Shown here: positions 28,159 through 37,240 of the stretch, in pieces
How positions within the stretch are numbered: the first letter of the stretch is position 1
How the letters are laid out: each line of letters starts with the position of its first letter
Source of the DNA: Candidatus Bathyanammoxibius amoris
Lineage (GTDB): Bacteria > Planctomycetota > Brocadiia > Brocadiales > Bathyanammoxibiaceae
Length of the DNA: 64,000 bases
NCBI GenBank assembly: GCA_024451685.1
Contig: JAMXCW010000001.1
Location: forward strand, 223,406-287,405
Direction: 5' to 3'
Translations under genes and position numbers: made by a program
The notes under the pieces: model-generated
What the model was told of the DNA's origin: nothing
Database searches by the model: none
What the model saw: only the letters and a program-made list of their open reading frames with translations

Positions 28159-31100
28159 TCATTTAGCCAAGGCATTAAATCCTGCGTTATTTGCAATCAC
28201 AAGAGATAAGAACATTACATCGCGCTCATCTCCCTGGAAGGAATAGGCATCTCCACAAATAATTTTGCGTCTATCTATCTCTTGTTCATCAAGGGAATTA
28301 CTAAGTAACTTATCAATGTATTTTGCTTGCTGCTCACCAAGTAGTGAAATTACGCCCATGGTCTTGTTTTTATGTTTTGGGTTTTTGCAACACTCAACTA
28401 ATCTGTTTACAAGCGCCTCTGCCTCAGGTTCATTTACATCGTTGTTTTCGTTTTTAAACCCATTGCGTACGGGAACAGCGTTAAGTGTCGGCAGTAAAGC
28501 ATTACCAGGGTTCGGTATCCTCAAAGGCTCTATTCTGTCGTTAACATAGACATGGTGATTACTAAATTCTATAATTTCTGGGACAGAGCGGAAGTGTTCT
28601 TTGAGAAATGTCCTTGTCGGAAGCCTAAGTTCTGCAATATGATAAAGACTATTTTCGATCGCGAAGCTTTCTGGGAATGGGATTCCCTTAAGGAATTGCT
28701 TTATCAGTTGAAAAACCTTTTCTTTATTGATAAACAGGCCTGCCGGACTAATTTGCTGCGGGTCACCAATGATAAGGACCTTTTTTGCACGATAAAGCAC
28801 AGGGATGGCACGTATGTCGCACTGACTGGCTTCATCCACAATAACAACATCAAACATATCCGGGCAAGGTGGAGAGAATGATTGAACCACCCTGTGTAAC
28901 GGCATAATCCATATAGGGACAGCCCCTCGTGCCTTCCGCATCGCCTCTCGTGCTGCGGCCAAATAGTGGTGTGCTCTCGGTCCTGTACCTTTGCCATAGT
29001 TTGCATCCGCCTGTGACCATGCAATCAACGCCTGCCGTTGCTCAGGCGTAACAAGCTCAATCTGTCTTTGCCATGTGAGGTTAGTTACTAACTCCGTTAC
29101 CAGTTGTCGCTCATTATCCTTTTCCCTCTCTTGCTGTTTCTGTAAAGAGTCAATATCACCGCAACGGTGAAGGTCGTCCAACCAGCTACTGAGTCTGCTC
29201 CACCGCCAGGCTGTCTGCCAAGCCTTAGGCAGGCTAAGGCTTCTGTTTCTAACTGCCTCAGCTTTCAGCTGTGAGGCCCATAGCGGGGCAACCTTGCTTA
29301 ATCGACTAAGTAATGCTTCTAGTTTAAGAATTTTGGGCGTAAGCTGATTTAACCGTATCACCTCATTGTATGCCTCTTGGTAAGCAGTGTAATCTTTTTG
29401 CTCGAATGCATGCCTGATGCGTCCCCATAAGGTACGAGAATCTGCCGTACAAGCTTCTTGCGGCAAGTTATTAACCCAATCTTTAAAAATCTTGTTTAGG
29501 CGTGTATCTTCACGAACAAGATGTTGGTGTTCCAGTGAGTTGGAAAATTCTCGTAAGAATTCGACTTGATAAGCCTTTTGTTGCTGGACACCTAAAGCAT
29601 CTAACTTGGAAGTGAGAACTAGTCCATATTTCTCCTCCCAATCTAAGACCTCTTTAACTTGATTTAATTTCTCCTCAAAATCCTGAAGGGGTAAAGGGGT
29701 GTCATCCCTTAAATCAGGAGCGTTAATAAGCCCTCTGTATCCAGACCAGAACTTTTTAAAGTCCCGAATATTTTTTTTGTAATTAAAATCAGCCCCTAGT
29801 GCCTCTAATTGCTCAACAGTGGCTAGCGGTGCACCATCAACTTTGCTACATTGCAAAACTGCTTTTGCTTCCTTTGGCCATCCAAACAATGGCTTTTTAA
29901 GTTTCTTTCCTTTTTTTGCATACTTCCACAATTGTGAAATACCTAATTCGTAGTCAATATTACTTTGAGTGGGTGTACAACTAATTTCATGGTGTAGGAT
30001 TTTTTTAAAATGAGGCCACGCCTTATTTAACGTGTTATGGGCTTTGCTGGCAAATTCATGCCATAAAACCCTCTGGTCACCTTGTGCAGACAGATGGCTC
30101 AGGATGTTATGCTGCCAGTCCTCTCTGATATTACATAGTTTGGCAAGTGCTTCTTTTGTAAGTTGATTGGTTTCATCTATAAAATCTGTGGAGGTACTGT
30201 CAAGTTCCTCTCTAAACACGGTAGGTACTTCCTCAAACTGTTCAAGAGCAGACAAAATGCCTTTAAGATGAGAAATGACATCGTTGAATTCGCCAGAACT
30301 TGGCATATTGGACAGCCTTGGGAGTCCTTGAGAGAGTATCTTTTGGTCCTTCGGGTCAATCTGTGAAAGCAATTGGCATAATTCTTCTAACTCTTCATTT
30401 GTCAGAGGAGGTTCATCTGATGGAGCAAGTTTGTCAGGGAGCCAACCGTGTTCTTTTTGGTTAGCTGAAATCTCTTTTGCAGCCTTTACTGCATCAATTT
30501 TTTCTACCCCTAAAGGTAGGGTTTCAAAGTTTACTTCTTCGCATTGCCAAAGAGCGTTTCTTAACCTGGCTTGATGCTCTCTATTGCTCCGCAGTTTCTG
30601 CCGAATCTCATCAATACGTGATTGAATTTCACGGGTATTAGCTCGATCCAATTTTGCGCATATTGCATTGACTGCCGCCTTAGTTTCACCCCTTGAAGCC
30701 CTGTCGCTGCTGAGTTGACTAACACATAAGCTTTGAATCTCTTTAGGGATCTTTTCACGCAACACTCTAAGTGCTCGGTCTGTTTGGGCGGTTACAAGGA
30801 CACGTTTCCCCCGGGCAAGCAGAGAGCAGATAATATTGGCAATTGTGTGGCTCTTCCCCGTTCCCGGCGGCCCTTGAACCAACACTCCGTTATGCTTGCG
30901 TAGTCGTTGCACAATTTCCTTCTGCTCATCATTATACTTAAGCGGAAGAAGTAACTCTCCTTCCGGAATATATTCTGAAGCAACATTTTCGTCATCAACG
31001 TTATTAGTTAGCTGCTTATCGGCAGGATCGCTGGTTAGGGAACTGATAAACCAAGGAATAGAACTATCTTCCTTTATATTATCACGTACTTGTTCTGCAT

Positions 31101-32544
31101 CCTGTACCCAAAACTTCTTGGCTCTTGGCCTTACAAAAAAATTGGGAGCATTCCAAATGGATGGTTGTTTCATAATGGGGGGATTAGAGCATGTTGACTC
31201 ATCATACTTGTTAGCTCCTTCTGGACTAATTAGACCGGTAATAGTTTGGGTCCACCCGTATATTTCTTCATTGTCCCAAACGTTGGGTGGTTCTCTTGTC
31301 AATTTATCAGTCAATTCAACAATTTGCGTCATGTTGTCGTATTCTAAATCACGTAGACAATCAAACTCTGGCGTCGTTGGCAGCGTAGCGCTGGGGAGGA
31401 GAGAAATGACCCGTTCGTCAGGATCAAAATGAATTTCAATAGGTGTAACAAAAAGAGGATGACTTATTGTAACTCCTTCCTTGTGTTTCCAGGTAAGTAA
31501 TGCATGTCCAAATAGGAGTTCAATACGCTCACCGTCTATTTGCAATCTCTGGTGAAGGGAATAAAGCTCGCGATAAAGCCGATTAGCTCTAAAGTAAGGC
31601 ATAAACTTTTTTGACCAAGGCCCCCATTGATTAGCTATATAGTCATTTAATAAGTCGGCTCTCGTGGGGTCATCCTCAAATCTCTCTGATATTAATTCTT
31701 TGTCGATTACTTGTTGGTTTTTATCTGCGTTCTCAGGAAGTTCTTCCTTGTTGTAGTAGTCACCGGAGGACACTTCGCGGCTTCTTGACGGAAATGCTTC
31801 AGGTAATTTAGAAGGATTGTGAAAATCTAACTCTACCCAGTCTTGTAATTCTTCGGGTAAGGATGGCGCTTCTTTTATTTCTGTTTTCCTGACGCTTAAC
31901 CACCACTCCTCTTCCGATGCTTCTTCTGATGCTTCAACAGAATCTACTTTTCTCAGTCGACAGGAAGACCCTACGGGCACATCATTTAACCACCAGAGTT
32001 GTTCTTTGTGTTCTATGATATTGCGTATTACTGGAAGGTCAATAGAAAGCACCTTTGCAATGTAGTCAAATAACCGTGTTGTCTTATCTCTTGCTTCTCC
32101 CAACAAATGTGGTTCAGTGTCAACAAAAGAAGGATTTCCTTGTTTTTGTTCTTCCAATTTATGTGTAAACGGAACATCTTTCTCTTGCCCTTCAAAGAGA
32201 TGTAATTGTTCTTTTTGTGGGTGGGACTCAAGCTTAAAGGTTGGATAGTCAAAGACTTCTTTGCAGCGATAGCATGTAATTAAAGAACTTCCTTTGGGTG
32301 CGTTAAGTTTTTGCCCGCAATTTGGACAGATAACCACATTCTTTATAGGGTCTTTATCGTTCATTTCGCACTTTGCAAGTGGAGCATCTTTTTCTTCTGC
32401 AAAGGTGTCCTTTGGTAAATGAAGAATGGTATTGATAAGTTCGCTGGGTGTATCTAAACACTCATCGCACAACCATTGTTCGTTAATACTATCAAACACC
32501 ACATCTGTATAATGTTCGCACCTTTCACAATGACCAAGTGACAT
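28159..32544 (-). CDS. Large SF1 (DNA2/NAM7-like) helicase with N-terminal zinc ribbons; C-terminus lost at TGA
   Basis: The 1,461-residue product has two zinc ribbons (Cys 6, 9, 26, 29 and 73, 76, 91, 94), a middle region, then split helicase cores: Walker A VQGPPGTGKSHTIANI near 558, Walker B VIVDEASQC near 1235, motif III LIIGDPQQISP and motif V SFQGDERDVMFLS near 1440. It stops right before motif VI; the frame goes on through motif VI and a Vsr-like nuclease. The intact form (1,628 codons) resembles helicase-Vsr single-gene defence proteins. The gene is visibly richer in A/T than its neighbours, suggesting transfer, and lies 18 bases after gmhB in an LPS operon. Confidence 0.88.
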   Translation of the reverse strand: MSLGHCERCEHYTDVVFDSINEQWLCDECLDTPSELINTILHLPKDTFAEEKDAPLAKCEMNDKDPIKNVVICPNCGQKLNAPKGSSLITCYRCKEVFDYPTFKLESHPQKEQLHLFEGQEKDVPFTHKLEEQKQGNPSFVDTEPHLLGEARDKTTRLFDYIAKVLSIDLPVIRNIIEHKEQLWWLNDVPVGSSCRLRKVDSVEASEEASEEEWWLSVRKTEIKEAPSLPEELQDWVELDFHNPSKLPEAFPSRSREVSSGDYYNKEELPENADKNQQVIDKELISERFEDDPTRADLLNDYIANQWGPWSKKFMPYFRANRLYRELYSLHQRLQIDGERIELLFGHALLTWKHKEGVTISHPLFVTPIEIHFDPDERVISLLPSATLPTTPEFDCLRDLEYDNMTQIVELTDKLTREPPNVWDNEEIYGWTQTITGLISPEGANKYDESTCSNPPIMKQPSIWNAPNFFVRPRAKKFWVQDAEQVRDNIKEDSSIPWFISSLTSDPADKQLTNNVDDENVASEYIPEGELLLPLKYNDEQKEIVQRLRKHNGVLVQGPPGTGKSHTIANIICSLLARGKRVLVTAQTDRALRVLREKIPKEIQSLCVSQLSSDRASRGETKAAVNAICAKLDRANTREIQSRIDEIRQKLRSNREHQARLRNALWQCEEVNFETLPLGVEKIDAVKAAKEISANQKEHGWLPDKLAPSDEPPLTNEELEELCQLLSQIDPKDQKILSQGLPRLSNMPSSGEFNDVISHLKGILSALEQFEEVPTVFREELDSTSTDFIDETNQLTKEALAKLCNIREDWQHNILSHLSAQGDQRVLWHEFASKAHNTLNKAWPHFKKILHHEISCTPTQSNIDYELGISQLWKYAKKGKKLKKPLFGWPKEAKAVLQCSKVDGAPLATVEQLEALGADFNYKKNIRDFKKFWSGYRGLINAPDLRDDTPLPLQDFEEKLNQVKEVLDWEEKYGLVLTSKLDALGVQQQKAYQVEFLREFSNSLEHQHLVREDTRLNKIFKDWVNNLPQEACTADSRTLWGRIRHAFEQKDYTAYQEAYNEVIRLNQLTPKILKLEALLSRLSKVAPLWASQLKAEAVRNRSLSLPKAWQTAWRWSRLSSWLDDLHRCGDIDSLQKQQEREKDNERQLVTELVTNLTWQRQIELVTPEQRQALIAWSQADANYGKGTGPRAHHYLAAAREAMRKARGAVPIWIMPLHRVVQSFSPPCPDMFDVVIVDEASQCDIRAIPVLYRAKKVLIIGDPQQISPAGLFINKEKVFQLIKQFLKGIPFPESFAIENSLYHIAELRLPTRTFLKEHFRSVPEIIEFSNHHVYVNDRIEPLRIPNPGNALLPTLNAVPVRNGFKNENNDVNEPEAEALVNRLVECCKNPKHKNKTMGVISLLGEQQAKYIDKLLSNSLDEQEIDRRKIICGDAYSFQGDERDVMFLSLVIANNAGFNALAK

Positions 32545-32562
32545 GTTTCTGGCGTCCTGACA

Positions 32563-33105
32563 TTAAGATACTAATGAGACCGCGCCCATAAGGTCTTTTA
32601 CAATCAAATCGGGACTTTCAGGCATATCGAAGCCGTTCGCGGAGGGCTGTACCAGCACGGTCTTACAGCCGGCGGCCTTACCGGCCATTATGTCGGCGGG
32701 GGTATCGCCGATCATTATCGACTCTGAGAGATTTATGTCATGTTCTCTGGCCGCCTTCTCCAGCATCCCCGGCCTGGGTTTGCGGCACTGGCAGTCTATG
32801 CCGTATGGCTCCACGGCGCCGCCGGCCAGATGGGGACAGTAGTAGACGGCGTCTATGCGTGCGCCTTCCTCCGAGAGCATGTCTAAAAGCCTGTGGTGAA
32901 TCGCCGCCAGCGTTTCTTCCGTAAAAAACCCCCTGGCTATCCCGGACTGGTTTGTCACTATTATCGAGAGGTATCCACGCTCATTAAACCGTCTTATCGC
33001 CTCCGCGGCGTTGGGCAAGACCTCCAGCTCATCGGGAGAGCGCAGGTATTCGACGCCCCTGACGATTGTCCCGTCTCTGTCTATAAAAGCGGCCCTTCTG
33101 CTCAT
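32563..33105 (-). CDS. gmhB: D-glycero-beta-D-manno-heptose-1,7-bisphosphate 7-phosphatase
   Basis: A 180-residue HAD phosphatase that removes the 7-phosphate in ADP-heptose synthesis. The nucleophile motif FIDRDGTI, the Thr motif IIVTNQSGI, and MIGDTPADIMAG complete the HAD core; the zinc loop appears as CPHL…CQCRKP. It follows hldE after 73 bases, giving the kinase, phosphatase and adenylyltransferase in one group. Confidence 0.95.
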   Translation of the reverse strand: MSRRAAFIDRDGTIVRGVEYLRSPDELEVLPNAAEAIRRFNERGYLSIIVTNQSGIARGFFTEETLAAIHHRLLDMLSEEGARIDAVYYCPHLAGGAVEPYGIDCQCRKPRPGMLEKAAREHDINLSESIMIGDTPADIMAGKAAGCKTVLVQPSANGFDMPESPDLIVKDLMGAVSLVS

Positions 33106-33178
33106 GCCTGTTTATCCCTTTCGGACGCGGGCCCTTCAAACAGTTCCTTTTCGATGTTGATATTCATTATTGCTTTAA

Positions 33179-34690
33179 TTATTTTAGATGAGGCTGTTGA
33201 GGGGCTTTATGGTGGTTTTCCACGATATTGGATATGATGTCGGTGGAGGATATACCTTCGACAAACGGCGCGAGTACCACTTTACCCCCGCAAGATTCCA
33301 CGAACTCACGTCCCACCACTCCTTTTTCCCTCCAGTCTTCGCCCTTTACCAGCACGTCCGGCCTTACTTCCTTTATCAGTTTCTCCGGGGTAGGCTCGTC
33401 AAACAGAACCACGTAGTCTACGTCCTCCAGGGCAGCGAGTATTCTGGCCCTGTCTTGCTCCGGCAATACAGGGCGACCCGGCCCCTTCATGTCACTAACG
33501 GAGCGGTCGGAATTGAGCCCTACCACCAGCAACTCACCCTGGTTGCGTGCGAACCCGAGATACTCTACGTGGCCCCTGTGCAGGAGGTCAAAACAGCCGT
33601 TGGTAAAGACTATTCTTTCTCCCCTTGTGCGGTGTTTGTCGAGTATCTTCTTGAGTTTCTTAACGGCCTGAATCTTCTCAAGCGCGGAGTGGTTTCCGGA
33701 GAGTTCTCTGAGCATCTCTTCCTTGCTGACGGGGACGACGCCTATCTTTCTAACCTCAATACCCGCGGCCACGTTGGCAAGCCGTGCCGCTTCTGCGAAA
33801 CTGAAGCCCCCGGCCACCACAAACGTTATCATGCTCAGTATCATGTCGCCGGCGCCGGTAACGTCATATACCTCACGGGGGTCTGTGGATAGTATCTGGC
33901 TGGTTCCGTCCCTCTGGTACAGAAATATGCCGTCTTTGTCGAGTGTTATTACGGCGCACTGCAGGTCCAGCTCGCTTACCAGCTTGTCTCCCGCGTTCTT
34001 GAGGTCTTCCGGGCCTGAGATGTTTATGCCCGTCATTATCTCCGTCTCGTGGCGATTGGGGGTGACTGCGGTGACACCCCTGTAGGACGAGCAGTTGCGG
34101 TTCACCCTGGGGTCTACGATAACGGGTTTTCCCGCGGTTTGTCCCAGGCCGGCGATGGCGCTGAGGAGCCTTTCCGTGAGCAGCCCCTTGTTCATGTCCG
34201 ATATGGCCACGGCGTCACACCGGTGGAGGTTCGCCCCGATATAGTCCAGGACCTTGTCTTCTATCGTCTTCGGTACGGGGTGTGTCTTTTCGTAATCGAT
34301 CCTGAGGAGTTGCTGGACGGCGCGCCCGGCGGCATGCAACTGGCCCATTATCCGGGTCTTCACCGTGGTCGGGCGTTCACTCTCGGTAAATATCCCGGAG
34401 GTATCCACCCCTAAATCCTTTATAATCCGCAGGAGGTCCTGGCCTGCCGGGTCTTTACCGAGTATCCCCGTGCAGAAGACTTTTGCGCCGAGGTGGGTGA
34501 GATTGGTTATGACGGCACCCGCACCGCCGGGGCGTAGTTCTTCTTGAGTCACGTTTATCACGGGTATAGGGGCTTCCGGCGAGATACGGTTTACCTCTCC
34601 CCAGACGTACCTGTCAAGCATGAGATCGCCTACCACCATTACGGTAGGACTCTTAATGTCTGACAGTATTTGTATCAGTTTGCTATGCAA
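33179..34690 (-). CDS. hldE: Bifunctional heptose-7-phosphate kinase / heptose-1-phosphate adenylyltransferase
   Basis: The N-terminal PfkB kinase (about 1-330) has the anion-hole motif VTGAGDMILS near 280 and RPGGAGAVITNL near the start. The C-terminal nucleotidyltransferase (about 350-490) has TNGCFDLLHRGHVEYL near 363 and SVSDMKGPGRPV. Together they phosphorylate and then adenylylate heptose to make ADP-heptose for the LPS core. The 503 residues match the fused form. Its first eight bases overlap the preceding gene. Confidence 0.96.
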   Translation of the reverse strand: MHSKLIQILSDIKSPTVMVVGDLMLDRYVWGEVNRISPEAPIPVINVTQEELRPGGAGAVITNLTHLGAKVFCTGILGKDPAGQDLLRIIKDLGVDTSGIFTESERPTTVKTRIMGQLHAAGRAVQQLLRIDYEKTHPVPKTIEDKVLDYIGANLHRCDAVAISDMNKGLLTERLLSAIAGLGQTAGKPVIVDPRVNRNCSSYRGVTAVTPNRHETEIMTGINISGPEDLKNAGDKLVSELDLQCAVITLDKDGIFLYQRDGTSQILSTDPREVYDVTGAGDMILSMITFVVAGGFSFAEAARLANVAAGIEVRKIGVVPVSKEEMLRELSGNHSALEKIQAVKKLKKILDKHRTRGERIVFTNGCFDLLHRGHVEYLGFARNQGELLVVGLNSDRSVSDMKGPGRPVLPEQDRARILAALEDVDYVVLFDEPTPEKLIKEVRPDVLVKGEDWREKGVVGREFVESCGGKVVLAPFVEGISSTDIISNIVENHHKAPQQPHLK

Positions 34691-35129
34691 CGCATGAACT
34701 CCCGCACGCGGCGTTGTCTAATAGAACAAGCATCTCCGCGTAGTTCCACTCCATACCGTTTGCCTCGTACAGGCCCTTAATCCTTCGGAGATACTTTTCG
34801 TAGATGTCAGATGACGTGTCCTTCCACCCCTCCTCGCAGTAGAACGTCCTGCACCCCAGGGGCCTGTATTTTCTTACCGTGCACCTGTTGTCAACGAGGT
34901 ACGGGCAGACCCCCTTTTCGGCAGCTATCTCCGGCCGTCCGGCGTTGTGGAGTATGTAGTCCACCTCTAAGCCGCTCGTGTACGGCGTGTGGCCGTATTT
35001 GTCAAAATGACAGCATTCGCCGCATGCCCCGCACGAGGGGGCCACTGCGGAGAGCTCCTTATCCAGGTCATTGTAGATTCTACGAAGTTGTTTGCCCAAT
35101 ACTGTCACGGCATACCCTTTCATATCCAT
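34683..35129 (-). CDS. YkgJ-family Cys-cluster protein
   Basis: A 148-residue protein with the CxxCxxCC pattern CGACGECCHFDKYG (about 33-46) and a second group CPYLVDNRCTVRKYRPLGCRTFYC. Such proteins are thought to bind zinc or an iron-sulphur cluster; the reaction is unknown. It overlaps hldE by eight bases, so it is likely translated with the LPS-heptose genes. Confidence 0.85.
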   Translation of the reverse strand: MDMKGYAVTVLGKQLRRIYNDLDKELSAVAPSCGACGECCHFDKYGHTPYTSGLEVDYILHNAGRPEIAAEKGVCPYLVDNRCTVRKYRPLGCRTFYCEEGWKDTSSDIYEKYLRRIKGLYEANGMEWNYAEMLVLLDNAACGSSCVA

Positions 35130-35138
35130 GGTTACAGG

Positions 35139-36128
35139 TTACGAAACTTCCTCCTGGTCGAGAAGAGAGAGTATCCCCATCCTCAACAGGGGCAGCATTA
35201 TCTCATGATGTCCCGTCAGTGAGTAGCCCTGCTGTGTTGGACGCTGGACGACGTTTACAGTGGGCCGGTAGTGTCTCAACATGTCCATGTCCACGGTCAC
35301 GAAATTCTGCACCTCATTGCCCAGGTTTCTTGCTGCGGACAGGCACTTGAGAAATACCTCCGGCATCACCACTGCGGAGCCGACGTTCAGCCATACCCCG
35401 CCTTCAAGGTTTGCAACCACCCCTGCCAGAATGCGAAAGTCTATGTGGCTCGATCCACCCAGGTCGCTTCCCGAGACGTTCGGGTGCATGTGGATGGTGT
35501 CTGCGCCTATGGTAACGTGAACCGTTGCCGGTACGTCAAGCCTGGCTGCCGCGGCCAGGATGCTGTAACCGGCGAACTCGCAGCCGTCCTCGTTAATCTT
35601 CCTGCCCAGAGCGGCGCCAAGACCGACGTCTTCCTTTATTCCCCGCGAAGCGGCCTCCTGGATGGCCTCGGCGGTCTCCCGTGCCATGCCGAAACTTCCG
35701 TCCTTGAGGGATTTTTGCACGTCTTCAGAGGTGCTGCCCACCAGAGACAACTCATAATCATGGATGGCCACGGCACTGTTCATGGCGACGGCGTTTATGA
35801 CCCCCCGTTCCATCAGGTCTATTACCAGGGGAGACAGGCCGCACTTTATCACGTGCGCTCCCATGGCCATTACCACGGGGCGTTCGTTGTTGTGGGCCTC
35901 TACGATGGCCCTGACAACCTCCAGTAGAGACCTTGCCGCCAGGATCTTTGGCAGGGAGTCCAGGAATTCCCCAAAACCCCCGGGAGGAATATTTTTTAAG
36001 GGTTTTGCAAACTGCTCTATGTTCGCAAGACCTTTTCTGTCTTTTATCGAGTAGGTTTTCAAACCGCTGAGGCTCAGGGGCCGGCCCAGCTTCTTTTCCG
36101 CCGCCTTGCCAGTTCCTTTTGTGCTCAT
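35139..36128 (-). CDS. Deoxyhypusine-synthase-like protein of unknown role
   Basis: The 329 residues have an NAD-enzyme look: GAHVIKCGLSPLVIDLMERG, then AVAIHDYE, a middle block SILAAAARLDVPATVHVTIGAD and a late GGVWLNVGSAVVMPEVFLK. The order and spacing recall deoxyhypusine synthase, in which similar blocks form the NAD and spermidine sites. Bacteria lack eIF5A, so bacterial relatives probably act on polyamines or other amines. Whether the catalytic Lys is kept needs an alignment. It overlaps lpxK by four bases and sits nine bases before the Cys-cluster gene. Confidence 0.55.
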   Translation of the reverse strand: MSTKGTGKAAEKKLGRPLSLSGLKTYSIKDRKGLANIEQFAKPLKNIPPGGFGEFLDSLPKILAARSLLEVVRAIVEAHNNERPVVMAMGAHVIKCGLSPLVIDLMERGVINAVAMNSAVAIHDYELSLVGSTSEDVQKSLKDGSFGMARETAEAIQEAASRGIKEDVGLGAALGRKINEDGCEFAGYSILAAAARLDVPATVHVTIGADTIHMHPNVSGSDLGGSSHIDFRILAGVVANLEGGVWLNVGSAVVMPEVFLKCLSAARNLGNEVQNFVTVDMDMLRHYRPTVNVVQRPTQQGYSLTGHHEIMLPLLRMGILSLLDQEEVS

Positions 36129-37240
36129 GCGATTACCTTTTCAAGTTTCTCTGATAATACGTCAAGCCCGTTTGTAATCCTCAACTCCACCCTCAGGGAG
36201 AGTATGCGCGTTTGCCATGAGTGATCCCCCACATTCTTTATTTTTACAAGGTCCTTCTGGGTTGTGACCACGGCGTCAACCCCGAGTTTCACGGCCCCGG
36301 CGTCTATTTCCGCCAGCTCGCCCGCACTGTAGTAGTGATGGTCCGGAAAGTCATTAAATGTCACAACGTCCGCGCCTGTTAGTTGCAGTGTCTTCTCGAA
36401 GGATTTAGGGTTTCCGAGGCCGCAGAAGGCGTATATCTTTTTGCCTTTCAGCCAGGGGAGGTCAATACGCCGGCCGGTCATGTCTTCAAGGTGTAAGGGG
36501 TGATGGACGGCTTCCAGGGTGGGTATGTGGCAGTCTATCTCGCCAAGGCGTTTTTTAATGGCCTGTATTTCTACCGGCTCGCACAGGTCTGTATGGGACA
36601 GTATCAGCAGGTTTGCCCTGTTCAGGCCGTTTACAGGCTCTCTTAGTATTCCAGCCGGTATCAAGTCACCGTTCCCAAAGGGCTGAAGGGCGTCTATCAC
36701 GACTATGTCCAGGTCCCTGGCAAGCCTCTGGTGCTGGAAACCGTCGTCCAGGAGCAGGCAGTCCGGGCCGTCATCCTTCAGGGCCTTCCTGGCGCTTGAA
36801 AGCCTGTTTTTTCCAAGTAAGACACGCACGCCGGGGAGCCTTTCCGCAAGCTCCAGAGACTCGTCGTTTACCTGATTCCCCTGTATCTCCATTCCAGCAT
36901 AGCCCCTGCTCAGTATAGCCACTTTTTTACCCCTGTCCAAAAGGAATCTTGTTATAAACTCCAGACACGGCGTCTTTCCGGTGCCGCCCGTGGTGATGTT
37001 TCCTACGCTTATTACCGGTACCGGAAGCGGGACGCTCTCAAGTATGCCATACCGGTACAGCAGTCCCCTTATCCTGAGTGCCGCGTAATAGAAGTACGAA
37101 AGTAAAGAGAGTATGGACAGGACTAGAGAAGGAAGTAGCCCCTTCTGTTCCTTCCTGATAATGGAGAGATATAGTCTCCTTAAATTCTGTACCACGGCTT
37201 TTTTTTCACTTAAGGGGTACAGACCAGTATGCGTGGTCAA
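36125..37240 (-). CDS. lpxK: Tetraacyldisaccharide 4'-kinase
   Basis: Phosphorylates the 4' position of the lipid A disaccharide at the inner membrane. The P-loop VGNITTGGTGKTP is near residue 83, after a membrane-associated N-terminal helix (LVLSILSLLSYFYYAAL). LLDDGFQHQRLARDLDIVV and AFCGLGNPKSFEKTL are family blocks. At 371 residues it is of normal length. The start overlaps the HNH gene by 35 bases. With lpxD and lpxI it shows that this cell makes lipid A. Confidence 0.95.
   Translation of the reverse strand: MTTHTGLYPLSEKKAVVQNLRRLYLSIIRKEQKGLLPSLVLSILSLLSYFYYAALRIRGLLYRYGILESVPLPVPVISVGNITTGGTGKTPCLEFITRFLLDRGKKVAILSRGYAGMEIQGNQVNDESLELAERLPGVRVLLGKNRLSSARKALKDDGPDCLLLDDGFQHQRLARDLDIVVIDALQPFGNGDLIPAGILREPVNGLNRANLLILSHTDLCEPVEIQAIKKRLGEIDCHIPTLEAVHHPLHLEDMTGRRIDLPWLKGKKIYAFCGLGNPKSFEKTLQLTGADVVTFNDFPDHHYYSAGELAEIDAGAVKLGVDAVVTTQKDLVKIKNVGDHSWQTRILSLRVELRITNGLDVLSEKLEKVIA

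Noticed and set aside
28132..28161. TGA as a selenocysteine codon in the helicase
   Set aside because: Helicases of this class do not use selenocysteine, the site is a variable residue before motif VI, and no sel gene is visible; kept only as a recoding or nonsense question.
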